DNA of 64,000 nt from Bacteroidia bacterium Ga0077558 (GTDB lineage: Bacteria > Bacteroidota > Bacteroidia > Chitinophagales > Chitinophagaceae): positions 1 to 64,000 of the forward strand of contig LNFJ01000004.1 of the NCBI GenBank assembly GCA_001464625.1. Direction: 5' to 3'. A program made the translations under genes and the position numbers. The number at the start of each line of letters is the position of its first letter. Position 1 is the stretch's first letter. The notes below the pieces were generated by a model, which saw only the letters and a program-made list of their open reading frames with translations, had not been told where the DNA came from and did no database searches. This document shows, in pieces, positions 47,848 through 58,260 of this stretch.

Positions 47848-49293
47848 TTAATACCCGGTATTTTGTGTTACCGCTGTATTCGCCAGTATTTCTTTTGCTG
47901 GTATTGGCCATACCCATTTATTGCTGGAGTTACTAAGTGAAGTTGCCATTTGTGCATTGGGATTACCTAGTCCAGCAAATGGTCTTGATACGCTTCGTGT
48001 AGTTCTTTTTAAATCAAACCACCGATGCCCTTCCAGACAAAGTTCTCTTCTTCGTTCGTTTGCAATTTCATCTTTTAATGCATTGCCACTGTAGCTAGTG
48101 TTTGTCCATCCTTGTATTCTTGCAGTTTTCAAAGCATTTAGGTCTGTACTGCCTGCAGCATCCTGGCCACTGGTATTTGCATATGCTTCGGCTCTTATTA
48201 AATACATTTCTGCTACCCGGAATACTTTAAAGTTGGTCAAATTATCGGCAGCAGCGCCTTTACCTTTAAACTTCTGAAATGCATAATTATTAATACCGGC
48301 AGTGCTGTTTCTGATAAAGAAATATGTATTAAAGCGAACATCGTTCACCCTGTCGTACAAGTTGAGTAGCGATACATGAACACCGAATGTATTTCGGTTT
48401 GCCCTGAAGGACATTATATCACCACTAGGGAATGGACTGCCAGGGTCACCAGGGTTATTTTGCACACCCCAAATAACTTCATTTGTATTTGCATCATTCC
48501 AAATGCCGGAGAATGTGGCTGCTGATGCAAGAGAAAACTGATTAATACATGCTGTTGAGTGTGTTATGGCAACAGGGTAATCTTTTGCATATAGGGCAAC
48601 TCTTGCAAATGCGGCTCTTGCACCCCACACATCAATAAAGCCTCTATTAGTACCGGTGTTTACAGGTACATCTACATCTGAAAGCAAGGCAACAGCTCTT
48701 GTAAGGTCAGCGTATATGGCATCATATACTTCCTTTACTGAATTTCTGGGGGGAAAAGTTATTTCATTGTCTGTTTTAATTGGTATGCCGGCGTCAGTTG
48801 AATTTCTGTCCAGGTTGTTTGCAAAACACTTTACTAAATCAAAATGTGCGATGGCTCTTGCTGCAAGTGCCTGACCAAGAATTCTGTTATACTTCTTGGA
48901 ATTTTCACTGGCGAATTTATCAATTCCGTTAATAATTACATTGGCCTGCCTGATGGTAAAATATGGTTGTACCCAAACATTCTCCATATATGTTTCATTG
49001 GCCAAATATTCCCAATTGCCTAATTTTTGAAAATTTACCAGTGATTCGATAGTTTCATATGCATTATCGGTAGGGGCCTCTGCTGTACAACTGATAAATC
49101 CATTATAATAATTTGGCGATGCAAAACTGCCGTACACACCATTTAACTGGCCTGCATAATCATCTAATTTATTAAATGCATTTGTAGTTGTTGATGAGTA
49201 AGGCGGTGTTAAATCAAGTTCTCTGTCACACGAAGTAAATATTAAACTAACTACCGCTATAGATAAATATTTTTTTATTGTTGCTCGTTTCAT
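47848..49293 (-). CDS. SusD/RagB-family outer-membrane lipoprotein
   Basis: Lipobox IFTSCDR, AARAIAHFDLVKCFAN, VAEMYLIRAEAYAN, NERRRELCLEGHRWFDLKR. Confidence 0.92.
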   Translation of the reverse strand: MKRATIKKYLSIAVVSLIFTSCDRELDLTPPYSSTTTNAFNKLDDYAGQLNGVYGSFASPNYYNGFISCTAEAPTDNAYETIESLVNFQKLGNWEYLANETYMENVWVQPYFTIRQANVIINGIDKFASENSKKYNRILGQALAARAIAHFDLVKCFANNLDRNSTDAGIPIKTDNEITFPPRNSVKEVYDAIYADLTRAVALLSDVDVPVNTGTNRGFIDVWGARAAFARVALYAKDYPVAITHSTACINQFSLASAATFSGIWNDANTNEVIWGVQNNPGDPGSPFPSGDIMSFRANRNTFGVHVSLLNLYDRVNDVRFNTYFFIRNSTAGINNYAFQKFKGKGAAADNLTNFKVFRVAEMYLIRAEAYANTSGQDAAGSTDLNALKTARIQGWTNTSYSGNALKDEIANERRRELCLEGHRWFDLKRTTRSVSRPFAGLGNPNAQMATSLSNSSNKWVWPIPAKEILANTAVTQNTGY

Positions 49294-49313
49294 ATACTGA
49301 ATATTTTAATGAA

Positions 49314-52300
49314 TTAAAAAGTAACTCTGATGCCAGTTTGCCATGTTCTGAGAGCCGGGTATTGTGCTCCGGTGAGTAAGGCATTAGGAAACTCAGGGTC
49401 ACGGCCACGATATTTTGTTGCTACCCATAAATTTGTTCCATTAACATAAAATAAGATACCCCGCAGTTTTAATTTATCTGTTACTGCCTTTGGCAAAGTA
49501 TAACTAAGGCTTACATTTCTTAGTCGGAGAAATGAATTGTCTTCGAGGAACCTGGTTGTCTCATACCAGAACAGATTCTCACCGGGGTTGTTACCAACAG
49601 GCTTGGGGATAGAAGTAATATCACCGGGATTCTTCCATTCTTTCAAGAGGTCAGCATTAATGTTATCGTAATAATAATCGGGATTTTCAAGATTTGCCCT
49701 TTCGTTATTATACACCACCGAATTTAGCATATAAGTAAACTGAGCTGAAAGAGCCAATCCTTTATAATCAGCAGCCACTGCAAATCCACCAAAAATATTT
49801 GGGTCAGAGGTACCATGTGTTGTCCGGTCATCAAGACTAAATACTTCTGTAGTTGATTTGTCGAGCTTTCGATAAGTGGCATACCCGTTTGCAGGATTAA
49901 CACCTGTATATTCAACAAGAAAGAGAGTGTTTAACGGTAGCCCTTTTATTGCGGCAATAGAACCATTAATAGCAGTGTCTTTTAAATCAAGTTTTGTTAC
50001 TACGTTTTTATTGTAAGTAATATTTCCATTGAAACTTACCCGCCAATCATTGTTTTTTACAATATCATAATTCACACTAAACTCAATACCTGAATTTTTT
50101 ACTGCTCCAATATTAGTTGTAACAGCAGTAAACCCGGTTGACCCAGACAATTGCCTTGGGAAAAATAAATTATCAGTTACTTCATTATAATACTCAACTC
50201 CGCCGCTAACCTTGTTTTTGAACAAGCTAAATTCAAGACCTGTATTAAATTTTTTCCTTTCTTCCCACTGAAGATTTGGCAAGTCCAATGAAGTTTGTAT
50301 TGTACCTATACCTGAATTATATAGTCTTGGGCCTATATTTCCCTGTGAAGCATAGAATTCTATTCCTTCCTGGCTACCTACTGTGCCGTAGCTGATTTTA
50401 AATTTAAGATTTGATAACCAGGAACCTCTCACTCTATCCATGAAACTTTCATCGCTTATAATCCAACTTGCACCAACTCCACCAAATTCCGCATACCTCT
50501 TCTGTGAGCCAAATCTCGATGACCCATCCTGTCTGATATTTGCATTGACAAAATACCGGTTCTTATATCCATAGTTAGCTACCGCAAAATAAGATTGGAG
50601 TCGGGCTTCCTGGCCATTTGCCCTTGTTCTTGGAATAAGGTCAGCACTTACGGTAAAGCCTGCTTCGTTTTGAAAGCGGCTATCCAACAGGAAACCTGTG
50701 TAACCATTATTCTCCAGTTTTGTAGCTATGTATTCATAATAAACACCGGCATCAATTGTATGCTCCCCAAAACTATTGGTATAGTTGAAAGAACTTGTAC
50801 TTGTTGTGCGCCAGTTTTTAAAATTATCTCTTGCAAAAGAGCTGGTACGGTAGTTAGTGCTGGCCCCGCTGGTAGGTCTTGGATTAAACCCACCATTATA
50901 GGTTCTTCTATCTGTAAATGCAGTTGTTTCATCAGAATTATAATCAATTCCGTACACTGTTCTAAAGGACAATCCTTTTAGAAAAGGAAATTTATATTCT
51001 GCATTTCCTGATGCAACAATCCGCATTTGCCTGGTATTATTATTATTCCAAAAAAGTTGTGTAGTGCCGATTGGCTGAAACGTTTCTGTAATTCTGGGTC
51101 TCGTTAAAGTTGTACCACCTGCTACAAAATTACCTGCAGCATTGTAAAACCCAGGTACGAACTCCTGCTCATAGGGATTGGTCCACTGTAAAGCATTTAA
51201 TGGCGACGCAATACTTGCATTTATTTCAGACGTATTTGAAAAGTCCGAGTAAGATGCAGTACTGTTTAATCCAAAAGAAAAATTACCAGCTTCCTGTGAT
51301 AAATTAATTCTACCCGTCAAGCGGTCAAAACCTGTGTTTATAATTGTTCCTTCTTGTTTAAAATAATTGATTGAAGCAAAATAGCGGGTCTTATCTGAAC
51401 CCCCGGAAGCAGAGCCATTCATGCTGTATGTTTTCCCGGTTCTGGTTAAAAGTTTTTGCCAATCGGTATTTATTTTTCGCATTGAATCAATCTCTGCAGC
51501 ACTGTAGCCTGATAAAGACGAACCGCCCCGCTGTAGCTCATAATCAATTTTTTCATTGGTATTCATTAATCTGAAATCTCTGAACTCAGGAAACTTTGAC
51601 CACCCTGTATAAGCATCAAACTCCAGTTTTGGTTTCCCTGCAATACCCCGTCTGGTTGTAACAACAATAACGCCATTACCACCACGGGAACCGTAAAGAG
51701 AAGAGGCAACCGCATCTTTTAACACAGCAACATTTTCTATGTCATTCGGATTTAATAAGGCAAAATCACCCGCTGCAATTTGAATTCCATCAACAATATA
51801 AATCGGTTCTGTAGAGCCTTGTATCGAACCACGACCACGGATGATAGCCGTACCACTGCTACCAGGTTGCCCTGAAGATGCTCTTAATAACAAACCAGGT
51901 GTTTGACCTTGTAATACCTGGTCAAACGATGCAATAGGAGTGGTTCTGATATTATCCCCTTTAACAATGCCTGCTGAGCCGGCAAAATTTCGCTTGGATT
52001 GCGACTTATAGCCTGTAACAACAACTTCTGACAGTGCCTGATTTTGCCCCCGCACTAATTTTATTTCAAGTTGCATACCTTCTCCAACCAGCACTTCCTG
52101 GTCTGTATATCCAACTGATGTTAATACAATTGATTTGGCTGATGAAGGAAGTTGAACAGAAAAACTACCGTCTGGGTTTGTTACTCCAATCCCTCTGCCC
52201 CCATACATAATTGTAACAGCACCTAAAGCTGCCCCATCTTTGGAATCACGAACATTTCCGCTGACGGTTTTTTGTTTTTGCTGAGCTTCTGCTTGTGAAA

Positions 52301-52343
52301 AGCAGATTGCTGAGATAATAAATAGTAAGATTAGTTTTTTCAT
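49314..52343 (-). CDS. SusC/RagA-family TonB-linked outer-membrane protein
   Basis: VSGNVRDSKDGAALGAVTIM, EVVVTGYKSQSKRN, IYIVDGIQIAAGDF, ASSLYGSRGGNGVIVVTTRRG. Confidence 0.95.
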   Translation of the reverse strand: MKKLILLFIISAICFSQAEAQQKQKTVSGNVRDSKDGAALGAVTIMYGGRGIGVTNPDGSFSVQLPSSAKSIVLTSVGYTDQEVLVGEGMQLEIKLVRGQNQALSEVVVTGYKSQSKRNFAGSAGIVKGDNIRTTPIASFDQVLQGQTPGLLLRASSGQPGSSGTAIIRGRGSIQGSTEPIYIVDGIQIAAGDFALLNPNDIENVAVLKDAVASSLYGSRGGNGVIVVTTRRGIAGKPKLEFDAYTGWSKFPEFRDFRLMNTNEKIDYELQRGGSSLSGYSAAEIDSMRKINTDWQKLLTRTGKTYSMNGSASGGSDKTRYFASINYFKQEGTIINTGFDRLTGRINLSQEAGNFSFGLNSTASYSDFSNTSEINASIASPLNALQWTNPYEQEFVPGFYNAAGNFVAGGTTLTRPRITETFQPIGTTQLFWNNNNTRQMRIVASGNAEYKFPFLKGLSFRTVYGIDYNSDETTAFTDRRTYNGGFNPRPTSGASTNYRTSSFARDNFKNWRTTSTSSFNYTNSFGEHTIDAGVYYEYIATKLENNGYTGFLLDSRFQNEAGFTVSADLIPRTRANGQEARLQSYFAVANYGYKNRYFVNANIRQDGSSRFGSQKRYAEFGGVGASWIISDESFMDRVRGSWLSNLKFKISYGTVGSQEGIEFYASQGNIGPRLYNSGIGTIQTSLDLPNLQWEERKKFNTGLEFSLFKNKVSGGVEYYNEVTDNLFFPRQLSGSTGFTAVTTNIGAVKNSGIEFSVNYDIVKNNDWRVSFNGNITYNKNVVTKLDLKDTAINGSIAAIKGLPLNTLFLVEYTGVNPANGYATYRKLDKSTTEVFSLDDRTTHGTSDPNIFGGFAVAADYKGLALSAQFTYMLNSVVYNNERANLENPDYYYDNINADLLKEWKNPGDITSIPKPVGNNPGENLFWYETTRFLEDNSFLRLRNVSLSYTLPKAVTDKLKLRGILFYVNGTNLWVATKYRGRDPEFPNALLTGAQYPALRTWQTGIRVTF

Positions 52344-52358
52344 TGCCTTAGTTTTTGA

Positions 52359-52420
52359 TTAACAGAGCAATGAAAATACCGTGATGCTGCGTTAGTAAAA
52401 GTGCTATTCTACTAAACGCA
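52359..52420 (-). promoter_or_regulatory. Shared susC leader/promoter element, copy 2
   Basis: TTAACAGAGCAATGAAAATA (52359-52378) plus inverted repeat TGCGTTAGTA...TACTAAACGCA (52388-52420). Confidence 0.7.
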
Positions 52421-52552
52421 CTAAACTACTACCTAAAAAAAATATGTGGCTGAAGTAAGGTTTTAATTCGTTAATTATTGGAGTTGGACCTACGATAAAT
52501 GCATTATCATAGGTAAACAAGCAATTATACTGGCCAAGATTAGTTCTAAAGT

Positions 52553-53269
52553 TTAAATTGGCTCCCCAAGCTGGCTTAAAACTAATTCCTTATAGCTTCT
52601 GCCAATTGGAATGTGCTGGCCCCCAATTTCTACTTCAATGGCTGTAAATGCATCTATTCTATTCCGGGCAATGATGAATGACCTATGCACCCTTAAAAAG
52701 TCGTTTTTAGCTAATTGCTCTTCTATTTCTCCTATCTGAAACTTAGTGAGGTAAGATTTATCTTTTGTTACAATACTGATATATTCTTTTTTGCTTTCAA
52801 TAAAAAGTATTTCGTCTAAATGTATTTTAATTCTTTTTTTATTTACATTAATAAAAACAAAAGGCCGGTCAGTTGATACTGCAGTTGAAGATGAAAAAAG
52901 AATTTCCTGCGGTAATTGATTTCGAAGTTTATTCACTGCCATCAAAAACCTGTTGAAATTAATAGGTTTAACCAGATAATCAACCACATTTAATTCATAT
53001 CCTTCCACCGCATAATCCCTGTAGGCAGTGGTAATGATAACTTGTGGCGGGTTCTTCAGTGTGCGGAGAAAATCAAGACCTTTCAGGCGGGGCATGTTTA
53101 TGTCGAGGAATATAACATCAATTTTACTTTTTTGAAGTATATCCATTGCATAGATGGCATCCTTACAAACACTTTTCAATTCGAGAAAAGGTATTTGTTT
53201 AATATAATCTTCAAGACCCTCGGCTGCCAGTGCCTCGTCCTCCACAATCATGCAACTATATTTTTCCAT
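52553..53269 (-). CDS. LytTR-family response regulator
   Basis: Receiver VIFLDINMPRLKGLDFL; LytTR domain FLRVHRSFIIARNRIDAF. Confidence 0.92.
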   Translation of the reverse strand: MEKYSCMIVEDEALAAEGLEDYIKQIPFLELKSVCKDAIYAMDILQKSKIDVIFLDINMPRLKGLDFLRTLKNPPQVIITTAYRDYAVEGYELNVVDYLVKPINFNRFLMAVNKLRNQLPQEILFSSSTAVSTDRPFVFINVNKKRIKIHLDEILFIESKKEYISIVTKDKSYLTKFQIGEIEEQLAKNDFLRVHRSFIIARNRIDAFTAIEVEIGGQHIPIGRSYKELVLSQLGEPI

Positions 53270-54338
53270 AACTATTAAGGTTTATTAAAATGTTTACTGC
53301 AAACGTTTTTTCTTTATCTTCTATTTTCAGTTCATGTTCTTTGTACATTAATTCCAGTTGCCGCTTAATATTACACAATCCAATACGGTTATTTTTTTCT
53401 TTGACACTACCATTCTCTACAGAGTTTTCAATATTAAAATCGAGGTAACCTTTAGCCAGTTTTATATTTATACTAATAAAAGAATCAAATCTCGATTCGC
53501 TAACACCGTGTTTAAATGCATTCTCAATTAACGGCAGTAATATCAATGGAGTGATTTGCCGGGAACCATCATCAATTTCTTTTTCTACATGTACAGAAAG
53601 CTTTTCGTTGTACCTTATTTTCTCAAGGTCAATATAATCTTCCATTATTTTAACCTCGTCAGCAATAGAAATAGTTTCTTTCCCTGTTTCATACAGCATA
53701 AAACTTAGTAACTCTGAAAGTTTCATGACTACCTCAGGAGTTTTATCAGATTTTTTTCTGGCTAAAACATGGATATTATTTAGTGTGTTAAAAAGAAAGT
53801 GAGGGTTTGTTTGATTTTTTAAGAATTTCAGTTCAGCTTGCAGCTTCTCCCGAATAAGTATTTGCTCCCTTTCCATAGCTTCCTTCTCCCTGTTTCTTGC
53901 GGCAATCTGCATCCTTAGTAATTTCAGCGTTATACCAATACCGGTAATATATCCCATTTCTAAAAGTGAAATCAATACATTTCGGGCATTAAACAGTGGA
54001 ACAGTTACGTTTAATTGATAAACATGAGGGTTGATAATATAGTGAAAACTCATCCTGAATAACATGATAGACAGCGCAAGCAAAACACCTATTTCAGTAA
54101 TGATTAGAATCCAATTTTTCTTATCTGCCAGCATTTTCTTAACTCCGAACAAAACAAAGTAATAAACAATTAATAGCTTGGGCGGTAATACAATTAATGC
54201 TGTTTTTATTGCCATCCAATACTGCTCTTGTTCAGATACATCCTTTAAAATTGACTGCATCCAGACATAATGTAGCAGTGCATCTTGTACAAGATAAACA
54301 AGCCAGAAGACGATATGGACAACGGGTCGTTTCACCAT
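53256..54338 (-). CDS. LytS/AlgZ-type sensor histidine kinase
   Basis: H-box FLKNQTNPHFLFNTLNNIHVLARKKSD; LPLIENAFKHG. Confidence 0.92.
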   Translation of the reverse strand: MVKRPVVHIVFWLVYLVQDALLHYVWMQSILKDVSEQEQYWMAIKTALIVLPPKLLIVYYFVLFGVKKMLADKKNWILIITEIGVLLALSIMLFRMSFHYIINPHVYQLNVTVPLFNARNVLISLLEMGYITGIGITLKLLRMQIAARNREKEAMEREQILIREKLQAELKFLKNQTNPHFLFNTLNNIHVLARKKSDKTPEVVMKLSELLSFMLYETGKETISIADEVKIMEDYIDLEKIRYNEKLSVHVEKEIDDGSRQITPLILLPLIENAFKHGVSESRFDSFISINIKLAKGYLDFNIENSVENGSVKEKNNRIGLCNIKRQLELMYKEHELKIEDKEKTFAVNILINLNSYGKI

Positions 54339-54488
54339 AACAAAATTCGCTAAAAAATACCTATTTGAAGAAAATGACTACAAACGACCATAATAATCAT
54401 ATGAAATTCCGAAAAAATATTATGAAAAAATTTACAGTATTTGTAACCCTGCTGAAAAATTGAATATTCCAGACTTAGAGTTAATAAT

Positions 54489-55298
54489 TTATACCGTTTT
54501 CATTGAAGGGGATACCTTCTCTATGTTATTTCTTTCCTTTCTACCGTATCCTGAAGCTATCAAAAAACTAATACCGCTCATAGCCAGCGCCACAAAGAAG
54601 CTTGTCCATTCCGGTTCTATTGTTGGATTTTTAAATACCCTTGGTCCATGTAAAAGAAGTACCCATAGCAGAAACATTAGTCCCAAAAGCGAAAGTGCAA
54701 GCCGGGTTTTAAATTTTAGTACAATACTGATTGCACTTGAAAGAAAAGCTGCTTTTACTACATACGACCAAAACACTTTACCCGGTATCCATGAAGGTAT
54801 AAGTGTAATGATAAATTTCTCGTACATAATATGCTGAATACCGAAGATAAGTATGGCTATGGCAAACAAATAACTACCAACTAGTGCCGCCTTGCCTATT
54901 GCAGTACGCCATTTAAACTCTATTGCAGATACAACAGGTAATTTGTCTGCCAGAATAAAAGCCCCGCAACTAAATGCAAGTGTTTCCAGGAATGCAACCC
55001 ACTCACCTGGGTTGTGCACATTTGACAAAAGCTTTGGTATGTGGGGATATATTAGGAATAGCAAAAATACTATGCCAATTATTGCGGCAGCTAATTTAGC
55101 ATGTCGGTTGATTATAATACAAACAGCTGCAACGGTCATGATGCCGCCTGTCAGGTAAGCAAGAAAAGCCCTGCCTGTCATAGAAGCTGGTAATGGCATA
55201 AACTCACTTGGTAAGCTTCCGGTAGCAAATTGTATTGCCGAAAAACCCAAAATAGCAATGGCGAACAAATATTTTCCTGAGTTAATAACCTGTTGCAT
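54489..55298 (-). CDS. DoxX-like multi-pass membrane protein
   Basis: Duplicated hydrophobic halves, resembles product of 27139..27933. Confidence 0.6.
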   Translation of the reverse strand: MQQVINSGKYLFAIAILGFSAIQFATGSLPSEFMPLPASMTGRAFLAYLTGGIMTVAAVCIIINRHAKLAAAIIGIVFLLFLIYPHIPKLLSNVHNPGEWVAFLETLAFSCGAFILADKLPVVSAIEFKWRTAIGKAALVGSYLFAIAILIFGIQHIMYEKFIITLIPSWIPGKVFWSYVVKAAFLSSAISIVLKFKTRLALSLLGLMFLLWVLLLHGPRVFKNPTIEPEWTSFFVALAMSGISFLIASGYGRKERNNIEKVSPSMKTV

Positions 55299-55322
55299 GT
55301 CTTTTTTATTTATTTCCTTTGT

Positions 55323-56039
55323 TTACTTTATTTTTTTCCATACTACATCTTCACCTTCTCGTCGCTCCACCATTTTATAACTACCATCATCACTTTTAAT
55401 AAAAAGAATAGTTACCCTGCCATCTCCATCTCTGAAAAAGACATTTTCAGTTTCCGCCAATAACTCAACTGCTTCCCGGTTAGATTTTCTTGCATAGAGT
55501 TTTCCGTTTTCTACATACACTTCACATTTTCTTTCATTACTTAATTCATAAATGCCCGCATATTGTTTAAGAATGCTTTCTGCAATTTTTACTGGCGGTG
55601 GGTTCTTGGGTATTTCAAATAATTGCATTGAAATCATTCTCCATTGGCCGTTTTCTTTCAGCCATGTGTCAGACTGGCGGTACTGGGTATGAATTTTCTG
55701 GTTGAATAATTCAAGATATTCGTCATTAATAAATGTGATTACTGCAGTATTACCATATATTTTGCACTTAGGTTCTATGATTACTATGCGTCCTGCATAC
55801 CCCTTTGGCAATGGATTTAGCTCTTCAATCATTTTTTGTTTGCTAATTGCTTCACCGCTTTCCAGTGTAATGATGCAGCTATCATGAAGATGTTTGCTCC
55901 ATAAAGCCTTGTCGCCTGTAGCAACACCATCCATCAGAGCTTGTTCATACTTTAGAAGTTGCTGGAAGACAGATTCAGTAGACGTTTGAGAAATGGACTG
56001 CAATGCAGATAATAGAAAAAAAACAAACATTAATCTCAT
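55323..56039 (-). CDS. Secreted DUF4440/SnoaL-like protein
   Basis: LLKYEQALMDGVATGDKALWSKHLHDSCIITLESGE...YRQSDTWLKENGQWRMIS. Confidence 0.82.
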   Translation of the reverse strand: MRLMFVFFLLSALQSISQTSTESVFQQLLKYEQALMDGVATGDKALWSKHLHDSCIITLESGEAISKQKMIEELNPLPKGYAGRIVIIEPKCKIYGNTAVITFINDEYLELFNQKIHTQYRQSDTWLKENGQWRMISMQLFEIPKNPPPVKIAESILKQYAGIYELSNERKCEVYVENGKLYARKSNREAVELLAETENVFFRDGDGRVTILFIKSDDGSYKMVERREGEDVVWKKIK

Positions 56040-56101
56040 ACCTTTTTATTTTAGAGTGTAAACAGCGGGAAATTTGTAACCGCCATTTGTTATATATGTA
56101 A

Positions 56102-56599
56102 TTACTCCCGGTATTTGCTAAACACATAATCCTTTTCTGCTTGTGGAGCATGACAGTTATAACAAGCAGTACCAGCCTTTGCCTGGGTTACTATTCTTTT
56201 CTCTTTACTATCTCCGTCAAACTCTTCATATCCCCATCCGCCTGTACTTTTATACTTATCAGTGTCTTTTACCATTACGTCAATAAACTTTCTTTTGCCT
56301 TCGGTAATTGTACTTTCATTTTCTACCATTTCAATAAAATCGGCAACAATAACAGACCCGTTTGGAAATTTGCCAGTTTTATAACCTTCCATTGCTTTAT
56401 CATTCGCATAGATATGATGATAACCCCTTGAGTGCTCCTTGCTTGGGTCTTTCGACGACACAATTGCTGATTTTATATGTGTCCAACTTCTGTATGCCTC
56501 AGGATAGGGGACTTCATTATCCACAGTGGTTTTTTTTGTAAACGCTGTTAGAATAAATATTCCTGCTGCAATGACTAAAACAACAAAAGTCTTTTTCAT
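56102..56599 (-). CDS. Cytochrome P460-family protein
   Basis: Single heme-binding CYNCH near C-terminus; YRSWTHIKSAIV...HHIYANDKAMEGYKTGKFPNGSVIVADF. Confidence 0.85.
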   Translation of the reverse strand: MKKTFVVLVIAAGIFILTAFTKKTTVDNEVPYPEAYRSWTHIKSAIVSSKDPSKEHSRGYHHIYANDKAMEGYKTGKFPNGSVIVADFIEMVENESTITEGKRKFIDVMVKDTDKYKSTGGWGYEEFDGDSKEKRIVTQAKAGTACYNCHAPQAEKDYVFSKYRE

Positions 56600-56826
56600 A
56601 ATCTTAAAATTGAATAGTTAGTAATTTATTTAAAATGAAGTTATTATTTAACATATAGAGTTTTTAGTAAAGTAGATGAAGTCAAGCAAACAACTCCTAT
56701 AAAGCATTAGTAATGAATAAATTTCGTTTCAGGTAATTTAATCGGTAATTGGTGCAAAATAAACCGTAAAGAGCTGAATTTATTTTTCAATTATTGCTCC
56801 TTTCTAAAAAAAATGTATGAAAATAT

Positions 56827-56874
56827 TTTGTGCAACCAATTAATTGCACATATATTTGCAACTGAATGATTGCA
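56827..56874 (+). promoter_or_regulatory. ArsR-type promoter/operator: TTTG-N20-TATATTTG with tandem dyads TGCAACCAATTAATTGCA / TGCAACTGAATGATTGCA
   Basis: Dyads 56831-56848 and 56857-56874 flank the -7 box 56851-56858. Confidence 0.75.
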
Positions 56875-56891
56875 TATTAAACCCGACACAA

Positions 56892-57218
56892 ATGAGAAGA
56901 GATGTTTTTCAAGCAATAGCTGACCCTACCAGAAGAGCAATTCTGGCTCTGATAGCTATACAATCAATGACACCTAATGCATTAGCCGAGCATTTTGACA
57001 GCAGCAGGCAGGCTGTTTCAAAACATATTCAAATATTGACCGAATGCCAGCTTGTTAAACAAGAGCAATCCGGAAGAGAAATTTACTATCAATTAAACCC
57101 CAAAAAAATGAAAGAAATCGCAGACTGGCTGGAACCATTCCGCAAGTTGTGGGAAGGTCGTTTTGACAAACTTGACAAATTATTAATTAATCTAAAATCC
57201 AAAAAAAATGGCAAGTAA
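56892..57218 (+). CDS. ArsR-family transcriptional regulator
   Basis: [24 protein letters not shown]...; start moved from 56844, which lies inside the operator, to Met at 56892. Confidence 0.92.
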   Translation: MRRDVFQAIADPTRRAILALIAIQSMTPNALAEHFDSSRQAVSKHIQILTECQLVKQEQSGREIYYQLNPKKMKEIADWLEPFRKLWEGRFDKLDKLLINLKSKKNGK

Positions 57219-57702
57219 TAATAAAACACAGATTATAGCGGAAGGCGGCAAGCAAGACCTGTTTATCATCAGGGAATTTGATGCACCCAAAGATTTGGTG
57301 TTTAAAGCCTTTAGCACACCGGAAATTTTAGTCCAGTTTTTTGCACCGCATGGTGCAATTATGAAATTCGATTATTGTGACTTTACTGATGGTGGCAAAT
57401 ACCGTTACACACATGAAGACCCTGCTGGAAATTTGCTTTGTGCATTCAAAGGAGCCATACATGAAATAACTGCATCTGAACGGATAATACAGACAGCCGA
57501 ACTGGAAGGGCTACCAGAAGGGGGGCATGTGATATTGGAAGCGATGACATTCGAATCCCTGCCAGGCGGGAGAACCAGACTAACTATACAGGATGTTTGC
57601 CGCTCTGTTGAAGACAGGGATGCAATGGTAAAAAGTGGTATGGAATATGGGTTGACTATAAGCTTTAACCAACTGGATAAATTATTACTAAAAATTTATT
57701 AA
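57208..57702 (+). CDS. SRPBCC (AHSA1-like) domain protein
   Basis: [31 protein letters not shown]; paralog of 23774 product. Confidence 0.88.
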   Translation: MASNNKTQIIAEGGKQDLFIIREFDAPKDLVFKAFSTPEILVQFFAPHGAIMKFDYCDFTDGGKYRYTHEDPAGNLLCAFKGAIHEITASERIIQTAELEGLPEGGHVILEAMTFESLPGGRTRLTIQDVCRSVEDRDAMVKSGMEYGLTISFNQLDKLLLKIY

Positions 57703-57733
57703 ACCAATTTTATAATAATAAAATTTAAACAAA

Positions 57734-58147
57734 ATGGCACAGCTAAATCCTTATTTAAATTTCTGTAATAATAATTGCCGTGAAGCAATGAATTTTTACA
57801 AAGACTGCCTGGGCGGTGAACTAATGCTGCAAACCGTTGGCGAAATGCCGGCAATGGCTGCACAAATGCCCCCGGAGATGAAAGACAGCATTTTACATTC
57901 TTCCTTAACAAATGGAGATATTACAATTTTTGCCTCTGACCTTAACCGGGAAAAGGCGGTTAACGGGAATACTGTTCATCTCTGTATTAACTGTCAGAGT
58001 GAAGATGAATTAAATTCCTTTTTCACAAAACTATCTGCTGGCGGTAAAGTAACAGAACCAATATCCGATATGCCCTGGGGTGCAAAGTATGGTTCGCTGA
58101 CTGATAAATTTGGGAAACATTGGCTATTTAATTTCCAGAAAAACTAA
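57734..58147 (+). CDS. PhnB-like VOC family protein
   Basis: AQLNPYLNFCNNNCREAMNFYKDCLGGELMLQTVGEMP...GKHWLFNFQK. Confidence 0.9.
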   Translation: MAQLNPYLNFCNNNCREAMNFYKDCLGGELMLQTVGEMPAMAAQMPPEMKDSILHSSLTNGDITIFASDLNREKAVNGNTVHLCINCQSEDELNSFFTKLSAGGKVTEPISDMPWGAKYGSLTDKFGKHWLFNFQKN

Positions 58148-58260
58148 CTCTCACAACCTTCCTGAAAAGCTATCGCTTGGTTTACTGCGCAGAGCCAGGT
58201 GCCGGCTTTTCAGAACTGGTTGATTCAATTACAATTTTTTAATTTTAAAAAGTAATTTAT

